Assembly: GCA_002432025.1 (NCBI GenBank)
Contig: DJFE01000018.1
Coordinates: forward strand, 1 to 25,017
Reading direction: 5' to 3'
DNA: 25,017 nucleotides
Origin: Candidatus Avelusimicrobium stercoris
GTDB taxonomy: Bacteria; Elusimicrobiota; Elusimicrobia; Elusimicrobiales; Elusimicrobiaceae
Each line of letters starts with the position of its first letter. The stretch's first letter is position 1. Shown here one piece after another: positions 15,976 to 23,390 of this stretch. Position numbers and translations under genes: made by a program. The notes beneath the pieces are model-generated. The model saw nothing but the letters and a program-made list of their open reading frames with translations. It did not search any database and was not told the DNA's origin.

Positions 15976-17075
15976 AAGTTTGTCCCCAGCGGGCAAAGCC
16001 ATTTTTGCGAGTCAATAGTAAACAAGAGTTTGCGGTTGGCCGCATAAAGCAAGGCTTTATTCAAATCCTGCAAGGCTAAATTGCGGATAACGAACGCATC
16101 CTTGTATTTGCGGTCCTTAGAGGAAATATCCGCCACGAACAGAATTTTTGATAGCGTGCTCATATGCAGGCTTCCCAAGGTATGCTCGGCAATGGCACGG
16201 ATAACGTCTTTATTGGTTACGCCGAACTCGTGCTGCGCGAGCCACGCCGAAACGTAACTGTGCAGCAAACTGGGTTCCATACGGCAAATATCTTCAAAAA
16301 ACGGTACTTTTATTTTATGCTCTTTGCAAAAGGCGATGAGTGCCGGACCGGAAAAGCCTTTGCCCGCATCGTGCATAATGCCCGCCTTAACGGCGAGTTC
16401 TACATTTACATCGTAAATATCGCTAAATGCGGCGGCCATTTCCGCTACATTTTTGGAGTGCAAATAGCGGTTGGGCTTTAAATGGGCTTTTAGCCAAGTG
16501 TGTACGTCCAAGCCGTAGAGGTGGTTCTCTCGGATAGTTGGGGCGATGACCTCGGGAACGGTATCCGGCACGTCGCCGCAGGCCAAAATATGCGCGCGGA
16601 CGCGGCTGGACGAGAGTTTAGGGAAAAATCCCGGCAAAAATAAGTGCCTGAACTGGGCCGGATTTTCGTTATATCCCTTGCGTTTGCCCGCCACTACGAC
16701 GGCATTTTCAAAAATATAATTGGGATTCTTCCAATTATGCAAATCGTTTAAGCAGTCCGTGCCCACCAGTAAATAAATTTCCGGGTGGTCATAGCGTTTT
16801 TTGAGGTATTGCACCAACTGGTAAGTATAGGTTTTGCCGCCTTGTTTGAGTTCGTAATCGTCAAACACGATATTTTTGCCAAAGCCCGCAAACGCCTGTT
16901 TAAGCATCTTCATCCGCAGGCGGAAGGGCGTAGGAGATTTGGCTTTAAAGGGGGAGTGGTAGGCAGGAACGATATGCGCAACATCGGGCGCGATGACCTT
17001 CATCGCGCGGCGAAACAAAGAAACGTGGCCTTTGTGTACGGGGTCAAAACTGCCGCCAAAAACGAGAACTTTCAT
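15945..17075 (-). CDS. nadD: Fused nicotinate-nucleotide adenylyltransferase (NadD) and YqeK HD hydrolase
   Basis: Residues 1-190 are NadD, which makes nicotinate adenine dinucleotide from NaMN and ATP. It has GGSFDPVHKGH (7-17), the VPAYHSPFK loop (36-44), LLVGTDCL (102-109) and the SSSRVR signature (155-160). Residues about 191-376 form an HD-domain hydrolase like YqeK, which splits diadenosine tetraphosphate in other bacteria (family knowledge). Its metal ligands are visible: H206 (YLHSKNV), H235-D236 (IMHDAGKG), H272 (LLHS), H298 (AEHTLG) and D316 (FVADIS). In many genomes these are two adjacent genes; here they are one frame. The ATG is 9 bp after the upstream stop, with GAGGTG close before it. 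Confidence 0.94.
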   Translation of the reverse strand: MKVLVFGGSFDPVHKGHVSLFRRAMKVIAPDVAHIVPAYHSPFKAKSPTPFRLRMKMLKQAFAGFGKNIVFDDYELKQGGKTYTYQLVQYLKKRYDHPEIYLLVGTDCLNDLHNWKNPNYIFENAVVVAGKRKGYNENPAQFRHLFLPGFFPKLSSSRVRAHILACGDVPDTVPEVIAPTIRENHLYGLDVHTWLKAHLKPNRYLHSKNVAEMAAAFSDIYDVNVELAVKAGIMHDAGKGFSGPALIAFCKEHKIKVPFFEDICRMEPSLLHSYVSAWLAQHEFGVTNKDVIRAIAEHTLGSLHMSTLSKILFVADISSKDRKYKDAFVIRNLALQDLNKALLYAANRKLLFTIDSQKWLCPLGTNLWNHLIKQEK

Positions 17076-17083
17076 AACACCTC

Positions 17084-17111
17084 ATTATACAAGTTTTTTG
17101 GCTAATTCCAA
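17084..17111 (-). promoter_or_regulatory. Candidate internal promoter for nadD-yqeK
   Basis: On the minus strand TTGGAA (17106-17111), a 16-nt spacer and TATAAT (17084-17089) lie over the last codons and stop of the upstream gene. The -10 box ends 8 nt before the nadD ATG, so a transcript from it would begin about at the start codon and lose the GAGGTG site. The match could be a coding coincidence. Confidence 0.4.
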
Positions 17112-18356
17112 GCCCTCTAAAAGGGATTTTTCCATAAAGGAATACTCCCATTTGCCGTACCGTCCCGCACAAAAACACCCGCGCCCGGCCAACGCCTTTA
17201 AGGCTTGGCTAACGGCGCTTGCGCGGTATTTGTCATAAACGGCGTAGGCGTAAGGCAAGGACTGCCAGAAGGAAAATAAAACGTCGTCGCTTTCTTTTAT
17301 TATACCTTTTTGGGCTAACGCCTTCCAAATGCGCGCTTCGCCCGCTTGGGTGTGCGGGTAATCCCCGGACAGTTCCACATAAAAGGCGCTTACGCCTTGG
17401 GGAGCATTGGCGGGGGAAAAACCGCTTTGCAGGCCGATACGGTAAAAGGGGTCCTGTTTATCGGGAAAATAAATCCAACTAAACGGTTTTACCTGGCGCT
17501 TAATGGCAAAATTATAGACCGTAACCTGCGTATGAACCAGTTTGTCTGCCAGCGCGGCAAGTTCCGCTTCCCCGGTTAGGCGCAATAGTTCAGGCAAGGG
17601 CAAGGTGTTTACCAAATAGTCAAAGGAAACCGTTTTGGCTGCGCATTGGGCGGTTTTGCGGGTTAAATCTACGCGCGTAACGGGCGTATTTAGCGATAAA
17701 TGCGTAATAGAGCGGGTTAGAGCGTCTGTAAGGGCCCCGCATCCGCCGCGTGCCGGGTAATAAAAATACGCGTTGTAGCCGTAAGATTTTGTAGGCGGCT
17801 TGACGGCACTTTTTAACACCTCATCCACCGTGGGGGTGGGCACGAAAGAGCCGCACCAGTCGCAAGTCATCTCTTGCGGGGCGCGGCCCCACAGTTTGGT
17901 GTTATAGGGGCGCATAAAAATTTGATATACGCCGGGGCCGAAGGCATTTAAGCACCACTCTTTAAAGTTTTTAGGGGCGGTTTTGGGTGTTTGGGCGCAC
18001 GCGAGCAGGCCGTTTACGCATTGTTGGCGTTCTGCTTCGGGCAGGGCAAATAAATTAGCCTGAAAGGGGAACGGCACGCGGGCGGACCCGGTGTAAATCC
18101 AGGCGCGCCTTTTTAAACGGCGCAAATTTGCGCCTAACAGGCTCTTTACCAGTTGTTTGCCCTGTTTGGTGTGCAGGTGCAGCAGGTGGCCGCTAAAATC
18201 AAAGGTACAGCCGTTTATCACCTGGCTTTTGCATAACCCGCCCGGGGTGCTTTCCTTTTCTGCTAACAGGTAGTTCGTTTGGCCCGCTTTTTCCAAGTGG
18301 TAAGCAGTGGAAAGCCCGGTCAGCCCGGCGCCTAAAATAAGAGTTTTAACGTGCAT
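17085..18356 (-). CDS. FAD-dependent amine-oxidase / UDP-galactopyranose-mutase-like protein
   Basis: A 423-residue flavoprotein. The N-terminal dinucleotide fold has LILGAGLTGLSTAYHLE (6-22), an acidic ribose-binding end (AEKE) and the GGLC motif at 39-42 typical of NAD(P)-binding-8/amine-oxidase proteins. MRPYNTKLWG (148-157) resembles the pYt-K-WG segment of UDP-galactopyranose mutases. The C-terminal FAD-contact motif FCAGRYGKWEYSFMEKSLL is at about 395-413. Candidate activity: UDP-sugar ring contraction or oxidation of a glycan precursor; protoporphyrinogen-oxidase-like is the alternative family label. The exact reaction cannot be read from sequence. It begins 2 bp after the WecA/MraY-type gene, which favours a role in surface-glycan synthesis. 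Confidence 0.75.
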   Translation of the reverse strand: MHVKTLILGAGLTGLSTAYHLEKAGQTNYLLAEKESTPGGLCKSQVINGCTFDFSGHLLHLHTKQGKQLVKSLLGANLRRLKRRAWIYTGSARVPFPFQANLFALPEAERQQCVNGLLACAQTPKTAPKNFKEWCLNAFGPGVYQIFMRPYNTKLWGRAPQEMTCDWCGSFVPTPTVDEVLKSAVKPPTKSYGYNAYFYYPARGGCGALTDALTRSITHLSLNTPVTRVDLTRKTAQCAAKTVSFDYLVNTLPLPELLRLTGEAELAALADKLVHTQVTVYNFAIKRQVKPFSWIYFPDKQDPFYRIGLQSGFSPANAPQGVSAFYVELSGDYPHTQAGEARIWKALAQKGIIKESDDVLFSFWQSLPYAYAVYDKYRASAVSQALKALAGRGCFCAGRYGKWEYSFMEKSLLEGLELAKKLV

Positions 18357-18358
18357 AA

Positions 18359-19381
18359 TTAATCCGCCGGAAGTTTAAGTAAATAAAGTGTCAGCGCCAT
18401 CACCACTATTCCTGCCGTGGCAAAAAATCCGATGACGGTAGAAAACCCCGCCCGTGTAAGTCCCCACGCACAGGCGTTGCACAAAAGCCCCGCGCCCGCA
18501 AACGCTGCTACAATATACCCCGGTTTCCACCCGGCTTTTTTAAGCCGCAGGGCGATATGGTCCGGACTGCCCTTTAAGGGGTTTTTGCCCTTTAACAGAC
18601 GCGCCAAACTGACAAAGCCCGTATCAAACAAGGGAACCGCCAAAATAAAAAGCGGAGCCAAAAAGCCCCAGTCCGTGTGTCCACTGTACCCGGTGCCAAT
18701 GGATAAAGAAGCCACCATAAAGCCGATAAAGGTGGAACCGCTGTCGCCCAGAAAGATTTTTTTGCGGGCGTGGTTATACGGCCAAAAGGCAAGGCAGGCG
18801 CCCAATAGGGATAAGGCCGCAAAATTGACATAGACATATTCGCCGGGAAGCGCAATAAACGCGAGACCCAAGGTGCAGATAACGCCTTGGCTTACGCACA
18901 GGCCGTCCATAATATCCAGCAGATTAAAGGCGTTTGTCAGCCCGGCCACCCACAAAAACGTAAGCGGCCACGCAACCCACGGGGAAGGAAACACGCGTAT
19001 TACAATACCGTAGTAAATAAGTGCCGCCACCGCCGCCAGTTGCACTAGGAGTTTTAGGGCGATTTTTACGCCCTTAGGTTTATTTAAATCGTCTATGAGT
19101 CCCAACAGAAAAACGAGCAGTCCGCCCAAGCAAATGCCGCGCAGAGTGTGCAAGGTTCCGCTTGGAAAGGCGGTTGTCAGGCGGATAAAAACCAGCCCGG
19201 ATATCATCCCTAAAAAAACGCCGCACCCGCCCAATACCGGCACGGAGCCCTGGTGCGTTTTTAGTCCGCCGGGTACGTCCAAAAACGCCCGCGCGGCCAC
19301 CCGGCGCAAAAGCGGCAACGCACCCGCGCAAACCACGCCCGAAACGATACCGGCCAGCAGATAAAGGACAAAAGAGTTCAT
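18359..19381 (-). CDS. Polyprenyl-phosphate sugar-1-phosphate transferase (WecA/TagO/MraY family)
   Basis: An integral membrane enzyme that moves a sugar-1-phosphate, commonly GlcNAc-1-P, from UDP onto undecaprenyl phosphate to begin a surface polysaccharide (family knowledge). It has 340 residues and about ten hydrophobic segments. Motifs in order: D97-D98 in GLIDDLN, NAFNLLDIMDGL (150-161, the NAFNxxDxxDGL signature), FLGDSGSTFIGF (210-221) with D213, and SPDHIALRL (272-280) in the nucleotide-sugar loop. It is more WecA/TagO-like than MraY, as it lies outside a mur cluster and is shorter than MraY. No Shine-Dalgarno site lies before the ATG; an extended -10 box ends 7 nt upstream. The following flavoprotein gene is 2 bp away. 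Confidence 0.9.
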   Translation of the reverse strand: MNSFVLYLLAGIVSGVVCAGALPLLRRVAARAFLDVPGGLKTHQGSVPVLGGCGVFLGMISGLVFIRLTTAFPSGTLHTLRGICLGGLLVFLLGLIDDLNKPKGVKIALKLLVQLAAVAALIYYGIVIRVFPSPWVAWPLTFLWVAGLTNAFNLLDIMDGLCVSQGVICTLGLAFIALPGEYVYVNFAALSLLGACLAFWPYNHARKKIFLGDSGSTFIGFMVASLSIGTGYSGHTDWGFLAPLFILAVPLFDTGFVSLARLLKGKNPLKGSPDHIALRLKKAGWKPGYIVAAFAGAGLLCNACAWGLTRAGFSTVIGFFATAGIVVMALTLYLLKLPAD

Positions 19382-19387
19382 AATATT

Positions 19388-19407
19388 TATAATATCATAA
19401 TAAGGAG
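19388..19407 (+). promoter_or_regulatory. -10 box and ribosome site of the lipoprotein gene
   Basis: TATAAT at 19388-19393 and AAGGAG at 19402-19407 precede the ATG at 19415 by 21 and 7 nt. No clear -35 hexamer is present. The box lies almost exactly over the minus-strand -10 box of the divergent gene. Confidence 0.45.
19389..19397 (-). promoter_or_regulatory. Extended -10 promoter abutting the wecA-like start
   Basis: On the minus strand the sequence TGATATTAT is followed by 7 nt and then the ATG (19379-19381). The TG-n-TATNAT form needs no strong -35. RNA would begin at or next to the A of the ATG, so the transcript would be leaderless. No purine-rich ribosome site is present. Confidence 0.55.
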
Positions 19408-19414
19408 ATAGGAT

Positions 19415-20044
19415 ATGCTTAAAAGAATTTTAACATTTTCGTTAGCCGTATGGCTTTGCGCGTGTGCGGGGGGGCAAATCAAACAAATTCCACCCGAGGT
19501 GCGCGCCTATAAAAAAGTGGATTTCTTTATTGGCGGCCGCACGCAAGCGGCGTTTAAGGCAGTGGGCCAAATGAACGAGGACTATGTAGAGGGCGTTTTG
19601 CGCATTAAAAAAATCGGCGACGGGGATTATGATGTTCTGCTGATGACCGGGGCCGCCTACAAGGTGCTGCACGCCACCGTCAGCCCCGAGGGGATTGCTT
19701 ACCGCTATTTGTTTAAAGACGCCGATACCGCCGTGGTGCGCGGACGTATTACGCAATTTTTAAATTTGCTCCTGTCGGATGCGGGTGCTTTTCAAAAACG
19801 CCGCGTAAAAGACGGCGAAACCACGCTTACTTACCAAGGGCGCAACGCCAAGGAACGCTTTTTATACCGCGAAGGGGAATTTTATCCTTATGCTGCCCAG
19901 TCGGTAACGGTATTAAACACCGCAGATTTATTTTACGACGAATATGCCCTGCTGGATGATGAGGGCGAAGTGAGTGTGCCGCACGTTTTGGTGTATAAAG
20001 ACGGCAACATTACGCTGGATTTGACGTTAATCAGTTTACGGTAA
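19415..20044 (+). CDS. Small predicted lipoprotein of unknown function
   Basis: A 209-residue protein starting MLKRILTFSLAVWLCAC-AGG. This is a lipoprotein-type signal peptide with the acylated Cys probably C17 (box L-C-A-C, slightly off consensus). The rest reads as alternating beta strands (VDFFIGGR, VEGVLRIKKIGDGDYDVLLM, KVLHATVSPEGIAYRYLF), a helix (ITQFLNLLLSD) and more strands. This layout recalls LolB- or DUF3261-like lipoproteins, but I see no defining motif and do not assign it. It is the only plus-strand gene in this half of the window, is divergent from the wecA-like gene, and ends at a strong bidirectional terminator, so it is monocistronic. Confident as a gene, not as to role. 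Confidence 0.8.
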   Translation: MLKRILTFSLAVWLCACAGGQIKQIPPEVRAYKKVDFFIGGRTQAAFKAVGQMNEDYVEGVLRIKKIGDGDYDVLLMTGAAYKVLHATVSPEGIAYRYLFKDADTAVVRGRITQFLNLLLSDAGAFQKRRVKDGETTLTYQGRNAKERFLYREGEFYPYAAQSVTVLNTADLFYDEYALLDDEGEVSVPHVLVYKDGNITLDLTLISLR

Positions 20045-20045
20045 T

Positions 20046-20076
20046 AAAAAGCCCGGCGTAGCAGCCGGGCTTTTTT
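20046..20076. terminator. Bidirectional rho-independent terminator
   Basis: A 9-bp GC-rich stem, AAGCCCGGC (20049-20057) with GCCGGGCTT (20064-20072), and a 6-nt loop. It has a T-run on the right for the plus-strand lipoprotein and an A-run on the left that serves as T-run for the minus-strand flippase. The flippase stop codon (20075-20077) overlaps its edge. Confidence 0.92.
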
Positions 20077-21484
20077 AGGCCTTCCTTAAAAAGAGATACA
20101 TCCACCCGGGGTATAGGGTAAGCAAAACCACTTCCGCCCACACGCTGCCGCCGAAATACCGGGCCATACCCACCGTAGCCAAGCAGACGAACAACATCCC
20201 GGCCAATTTTTTGTATTCGTAGGGAATAGGATAAACCTTCTGCGTAAAGGCAAATAATGCGGCGGCCATTACCGCGTAACTGACGGCTACCGCCCACCCC
20301 GCGCCCAAAATGCCGATATGCGGCACCAGCGTTAAGTTGGTCGTAATGCTGGCGGCGGCCCCCAAGAGGGTAATCCACATTAAAACCCGCGTTTTTTTGG
20401 TAATGACGGGCCCTACCATAAAGTTAATATACAGCCCGTAGAAGAAATACCCCGTTACAATCAGCGGAATAATGGAAAGCCCGCCCCAATAGTTGGGCCC
20501 GATTAAGTGGAAATTGCCGAAAATATTGCTTTGGATAATGTCCGGCATTAAAAAGGAAATCCCCAGCAAAAACCACGAGCCAAGCGCAAAAAAGAACGAT
20601 AGCACCTTGGCAAAGGTATCTTTGGCGTCCGAATCCTTGGCGTGCGCCAAAAAGAACGGCCGCCACGCTTGGTCAAACATAGACACCAAAAGCATCATAA
20701 AAACGCCTATTTTAAAGTTCGCCTGATAAATGCCCACCTGCTCCGTGCCCACCAAATGCACCAAAATAGGCTTATCAATCACGCTGACGAGCAGGCTCGC
20801 AACCCCGGCGGGCACAAAGGGCCACGCAAAGGACCACATTTCTTTTTGCAGTTTCCAGTCAAAGGCAAAGGGATTGTGCCCCTTTAATTCACCCCACCAA
20901 ACGGGTGTTAAAATAACCAACGAGGCCAGCGACGCACCGATATTGGCCCACAAAATGGAGTTCGGCCCACGGTGCAAGACCGCCAAAAACAGCACATTTA
21001 ATGCAACGTTTACCACAATGGAAAACGCCCGCACGCCCGCAAAATACCACGCCCGCCGCTCCAAGCGCAACTTGGTAAAGGCAATCATATTTAGCACATC
21101 TAAAAATAAAATAGCGGCGGCCAGGTGAAAGAGCCCAAAATTTTCGCCAAGCCCCCACCAAAGGGAAACTTGGGGGGCAAACGTGTACAGTAACCCGCCC
21201 AGCACCAGGGCATTGGCCAAAACGCCGTAAAAGCATTGGCGGAAAACCTTGTGTTTGTTGTCGGCTTCGCTCGCAAAGCGCAGATAACTTTGGTCCAACC
21301 CAAATAAAAATACCACGCTCAAAAGCGCAATGGCCGCAAATACGGTGGCAATCGCGCCGTATTGCGTGGGTTGTAAATAATAGGTGTAAAAGGGAACTAA
21401 ACAGAAATTAAGCAGCCGGGCCAGCACCGTGGAAGTGCCGTAGATAAGGGTTTCTTTGCCGAGCCGTTTGATGTCCTTAGCCAT
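20075..21484 (-). CDS. Polysaccharide/lipid-linked oligosaccharide flippase (MOP/Wzx-like)
   Basis: A 469-residue integral membrane protein with roughly 12-14 hydrophobic segments and the N-terminal pattern of the polysaccharide-synthesis family: KETLIYGTSTVLARLLNFCLVPFYTYYL, then PTQYGAIATVF. The second half repeats the fold (WSFAWPFVPAGVASLLVSVIDKPIL, VGIYQANFKIG). Family members flip undecaprenyl-linked glycans across the inner membrane; the substrate here cannot be read. A logical partner is the wecA-like gene and flavoprotein nearby, though in a separate transcription unit. The ATG directly follows the T-run of a terminator with only 12 nt left, and no Shine-Dalgarno site is visible. MAKDIKRLGKETLIYG still looks like a natural family start. 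Confidence 0.9.
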   Translation of the reverse strand: MAKDIKRLGKETLIYGTSTVLARLLNFCLVPFYTYYLQPTQYGAIATVFAAIALLSVVFLFGLDQSYLRFASEADNKHKVFRQCFYGVLANALVLGGLLYTFAPQVSLWWGLGENFGLFHLAAAILFLDVLNMIAFTKLRLERRAWYFAGVRAFSIVVNVALNVLFLAVLHRGPNSILWANIGASLASLVILTPVWWGELKGHNPFAFDWKLQKEMWSFAWPFVPAGVASLLVSVIDKPILVHLVGTEQVGIYQANFKIGVFMMLLVSMFDQAWRPFFLAHAKDSDAKDTFAKVLSFFFALGSWFLLGISFLMPDIIQSNIFGNFHLIGPNYWGGLSIIPLIVTGYFFYGLYINFMVGPVITKKTRVLMWITLLGAAASITTNLTLVPHIGILGAGWAVAVSYAVMAAALFAFTQKVYPIPYEYKKLAGMLFVCLATVGMARYFGGSVWAEVVLLTLYPGWMYLFLRKA

Positions 21485-21490
21485 AAAAAC

Positions 21491-21529
21491 AAAAAAATCC
21501 GCACGGGCTTTTTATATACCCGTGCGGAT
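21491..21529 (-). terminator. Rho-independent terminator after pnp, directly before the flippase ATG
   Basis: Minus strand: a perfect 11-bp stem, ATCCGCACGGG and CCCGTGCGGAT (21519-21529 and 21497-21507), an 11-nt AT-rich loop and seven T. It begins 10 bp after the pnp stop. The flippase ATG follows at 21484, so the hairpin could also act as an attenuator for that gene. Confidence 0.92.
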
Positions 21530-21538
21530 AAATCATCC

Positions 21539-22360
21539 TTATAATTTGACGAACAAGATTTCCAGCAATTTTTTGAATTTGCCTTCAATTTTTTTCGTTT
21601 CGCTGATGGTTTGCGCGTGGGAAAGCGGCTTTTTTTCAATGCCGCAGCCCATATTGCTTACCCAAGCAAGGCCCAATACGCTAATGCCGCATTGGCGCGC
21701 TACCAACACTTCCGGCACTACGGACATACCGACGACCGTCGCACCCCATTTTTTGAACATTTGGATTTCGGCCGGGGTTTCAAAGTTCGGGCCCGTAGCC
21801 GCCAAATATACCCCTTCGCCCGCGGTTACGCCCGCTTTTTTGGCAGCGGCGAGGGCTACCTTGCGCATACCCTTGTCGTACGCTTCGGAAAGGTCAAAGA
21901 ACATCGGGCCAAAGGCCGGGTCGTGGTTGCCGATGAGGGGGTTGTTGCACATAAAGTTAATGTGGTCTTTGAGCACGCACAGGGCGCCGGGTTTCAATTT
22001 AAGGTCCATAGAACCGACGGCGGCAGAGACCAAGAGTTTTTCCACGCCGAGCATTTTTAAGGTGCGGATAGAAATAGCCAAATCCTTCATTGCGTGCCCT
22101 TCGTAATAGTGAAAGCGGCCCTGCATTACCACAATGTTGCGGCCTTTATAGACGCCGAAAATCAAGTTCCCGCTGTGGCCGGGCACAGTGCTTTGCAAGA
22201 AACCGGGAATAGACGTATAAGGAATTTTTACTTCTTTTTCCAAAGGCGGTATGGAACCGGCCAAACCGGACCCGGTGATAAGAGCGATTTCGGGCTTAAA
22301 GTTCTTCGTTTTTTTGTTGATATAAGCGGCTGCTTTTTTTACCTGCGCGAGTTGAGTCAT
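21539..22360 (-). CDS. punA: Purine nucleoside phosphorylase (PNP-I, trimeric type)
   Basis: Splits (deoxy)guanosine or inosine with phosphate to free base and (deoxy)ribose-1-phosphate in purine salvage. It has 273 residues (family about 270-290). Motifs: phosphate-binding ITGSGLAG (28-35) and PGHSG (60-64), GRFHYYEGH (81-89), VSAAVGS (111-117), TGPNFETPAEI (189-199) with the ribose/base-contact Glu, GMSVVPEVLVARQCG (211-225), and LAWVSNMGCG (231-240) with the base-contact Asn at 236. GGAGGG lies just before the ATG. It is the last gene of rnhB-yraN-pnp and ends in a strong terminator. Substrate preference (guanosine/inosine) is inferred from the family. Confidence 0.94.
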   Translation of the reverse strand: MTQLAQVKKAAAYINKKTKNFKPEIALITGSGLAGSIPPLEKEVKIPYTSIPGFLQSTVPGHSGNLIFGVYKGRNIVVMQGRFHYYEGHAMKDLAISIRTLKMLGVEKLLVSAAVGSMDLKLKPGALCVLKDHINFMCNNPLIGNHDPAFGPMFFDLSEAYDKGMRKVALAAAKKAGVTAGEGVYLAATGPNFETPAEIQMFKKWGATVVGMSVVPEVLVARQCGISVLGLAWVSNMGCGIEKKPLSHAQTISETKKIEGKFKKLLEILFVKL

Positions 22361-22372
22361 ATTCCCTCCAAG

Positions 22373-22726
22373 TTACATTGTCGTCCGTGCCGGGATGAAC
22401 GCGTTTTCTATCTGTTCTATCTGTTCCGGCAGAACGCAGACTACATCAAATCTAATACTATCAAATTTTAAGCCCTTTGCTTTCAAATAGGCTTGGGCCG
22501 TAAGCGCGATTTTCCTTTGTTTGGCCGGGGTAACCGCCATAAGCGGCCCGCCAAAGGCCGTGTAAGCGCGCGTTTTTACCTCTACAAACACTAAGGTTTT
22601 TTTGTCCTGCGCAATGATGTCAATTTCGCCGTACGGGGCGGAAAAATTACGCTCCAACAGGCGGTAACCCTTGTCCTTTAAAAACTGTGCGGCGCGCTCT
22701 TCGCCCGCTATCCCCAAGGTATTCAC
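22373..22726 (-). CDS. yraN: UPF0102 family endonuclease-like protein YraN
   Basis: A 117-residue protein from a GTG start at 22724-22726. The GTG overlaps the rnhB stop as GTGA, a standard coupled arrangement, and the family N-terminus matches from there (NTLGIAGEERAAQFLKDKGY). An ATG at 22789 would lie deep inside rnhB and add 21 unrelated residues. The restriction-endonuclease-like core is visible: GEERAA, the APYGEIDII strand with Glu and Asp, and LVFVEVKTR with the E-x-K pair. Pairing with rnhB is very common across bacteria (family knowledge). The cellular role is not firmly known; a nuclease function is inferred from the fold. Confidence 0.92.
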   Translation of the reverse strand: MNTLGIAGEERAAQFLKDKGYRLLERNFSAPYGEIDIIAQDKKTLVFVEVKTRAYTAFGGPLMAVTPAKQRKIALTAQAYLKAKGLKFDSIRFDVVCVLPEQIEQIENAFIPARTTM

Positions 22727-23364
22727 GGCAAAATGGACGGCGCCAATAGTTTGCGCACCGGGGCGAACGAACGGCGGTGCTCCGGGCACGGACCCAAGCG
22801 GCGCAAGGCGTCCATATGCTTGGCCGTTCCGTAGCCCTTGTGCCCGGCAAAATCGTAACCGGGATATAATTTATCCAGCACGGCCATATAGTGGTCCCTG
22901 GTAACTTTGGCTACAATGCTGGCGGCGGCAATCGCCAAGGATTTGGCGTCCCCGTCTATAATGGGCTGTTGGTTGGCTTCCAACCCGCCAATGGGATAAG
23001 GCCCGTCCACCAGCACGACGGAATTGGGGATATGTTCAAATTTTTTGAAGGCGCGGCGCATAGCCAAAAAGGTGGCCTGCAAAATGTTTAAGCGGTCAAT
23101 TTCGGCGGCGGAAGCAAAGCCCACGCCAAAGGCCGCATCTGAGGTCTGCAAGCGTTTAAAAAGTTCCTCGCGTTTTTTTTCGGTTAATTTTTTGCTGTCG
23201 TTTACGTCGGTAAAGTCCGCCGCGGCCGCAGGGGGGATAAAGCAGGCGCACGCCACTACGGGGCCGGCCAGGGGACCGCGCCCGGCTTCGTCCACCCCGA
23301 TAATAAAGTTGCACTCAGTGCGGAGCGCCTGTTGTTTGTCAAAGTTAAATAGGGGACTTATCAT
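22723..23364 (-). CDS. rnhB: Ribonuclease HII
   Basis: Cuts the RNA strand of RNA-DNA hybrids, including single ribonucleotides in DNA. It has 213 residues, as expected. The acidic active site is complete: D25 and E26 in IIGVDEAGRGPLAGPVVA (21-38), D120 in VVLVDGPYPI and D157 in KVTRDHYM. SKKLTEKKRE, AAASIVAKVTRD and GHKGYGTAKHMDAL (174-187) are also present. The start is the ATG at 23362-23364; there is no Shine-Dalgarno site, and an extended -10 box ends 6 nt before it. It overlaps yraN by 4 bp and lies 26 bp after the upstream secreted-protein gene, with no terminator seen between them. Confidence 0.96.
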   Translation of the reverse strand: MISPLFNFDKQQALRTECNFIIGVDEAGRGPLAGPVVACACFIPPAAAADFTDVNDSKKLTEKKREELFKRLQTSDAAFGVGFASAAEIDRLNILQATFLAMRRAFKKFEHIPNSVVLVDGPYPIGGLEANQQPIIDGDAKSLAIAAASIVAKVTRDHYMAVLDKLYPGYDFAGHKGYGTAKHMDALRRLGPCPEHRRSFAPVRKLLAPSILP

Positions 23365-23370
23365 AACAGT

Positions 23371-23379
23371 ATTATAGCA
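23371..23379 (-). promoter_or_regulatory. Extended -10 promoter abutting the rnhB start
   Basis: Minus strand TGCTATAAT, then 6 nt (ACTGTT), then ATG. The TG-n-TATAAT form is a perfect extended -10. The predicted RNA start falls at the start codon, and there is no ribosome site to lose. It sits in the short gap after the upstream stop. Confidence 0.6.
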
Positions 23380-23390
23380 ATATTTCCCCG

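Noticed and set aside
15976..16002. Upstream ATG for the LytR_C protein
   Set aside because: It adds nine residues without a ribosome site; the ATG at 15975 has GGGGA upstream. The difference is small and not certain.
22727..22789. Upstream ATG start for yraN
   Set aside because: It would overlap rnhB by 67 bp and add residues unlike the family; the GTG overlapping the rnhB stop fits better.
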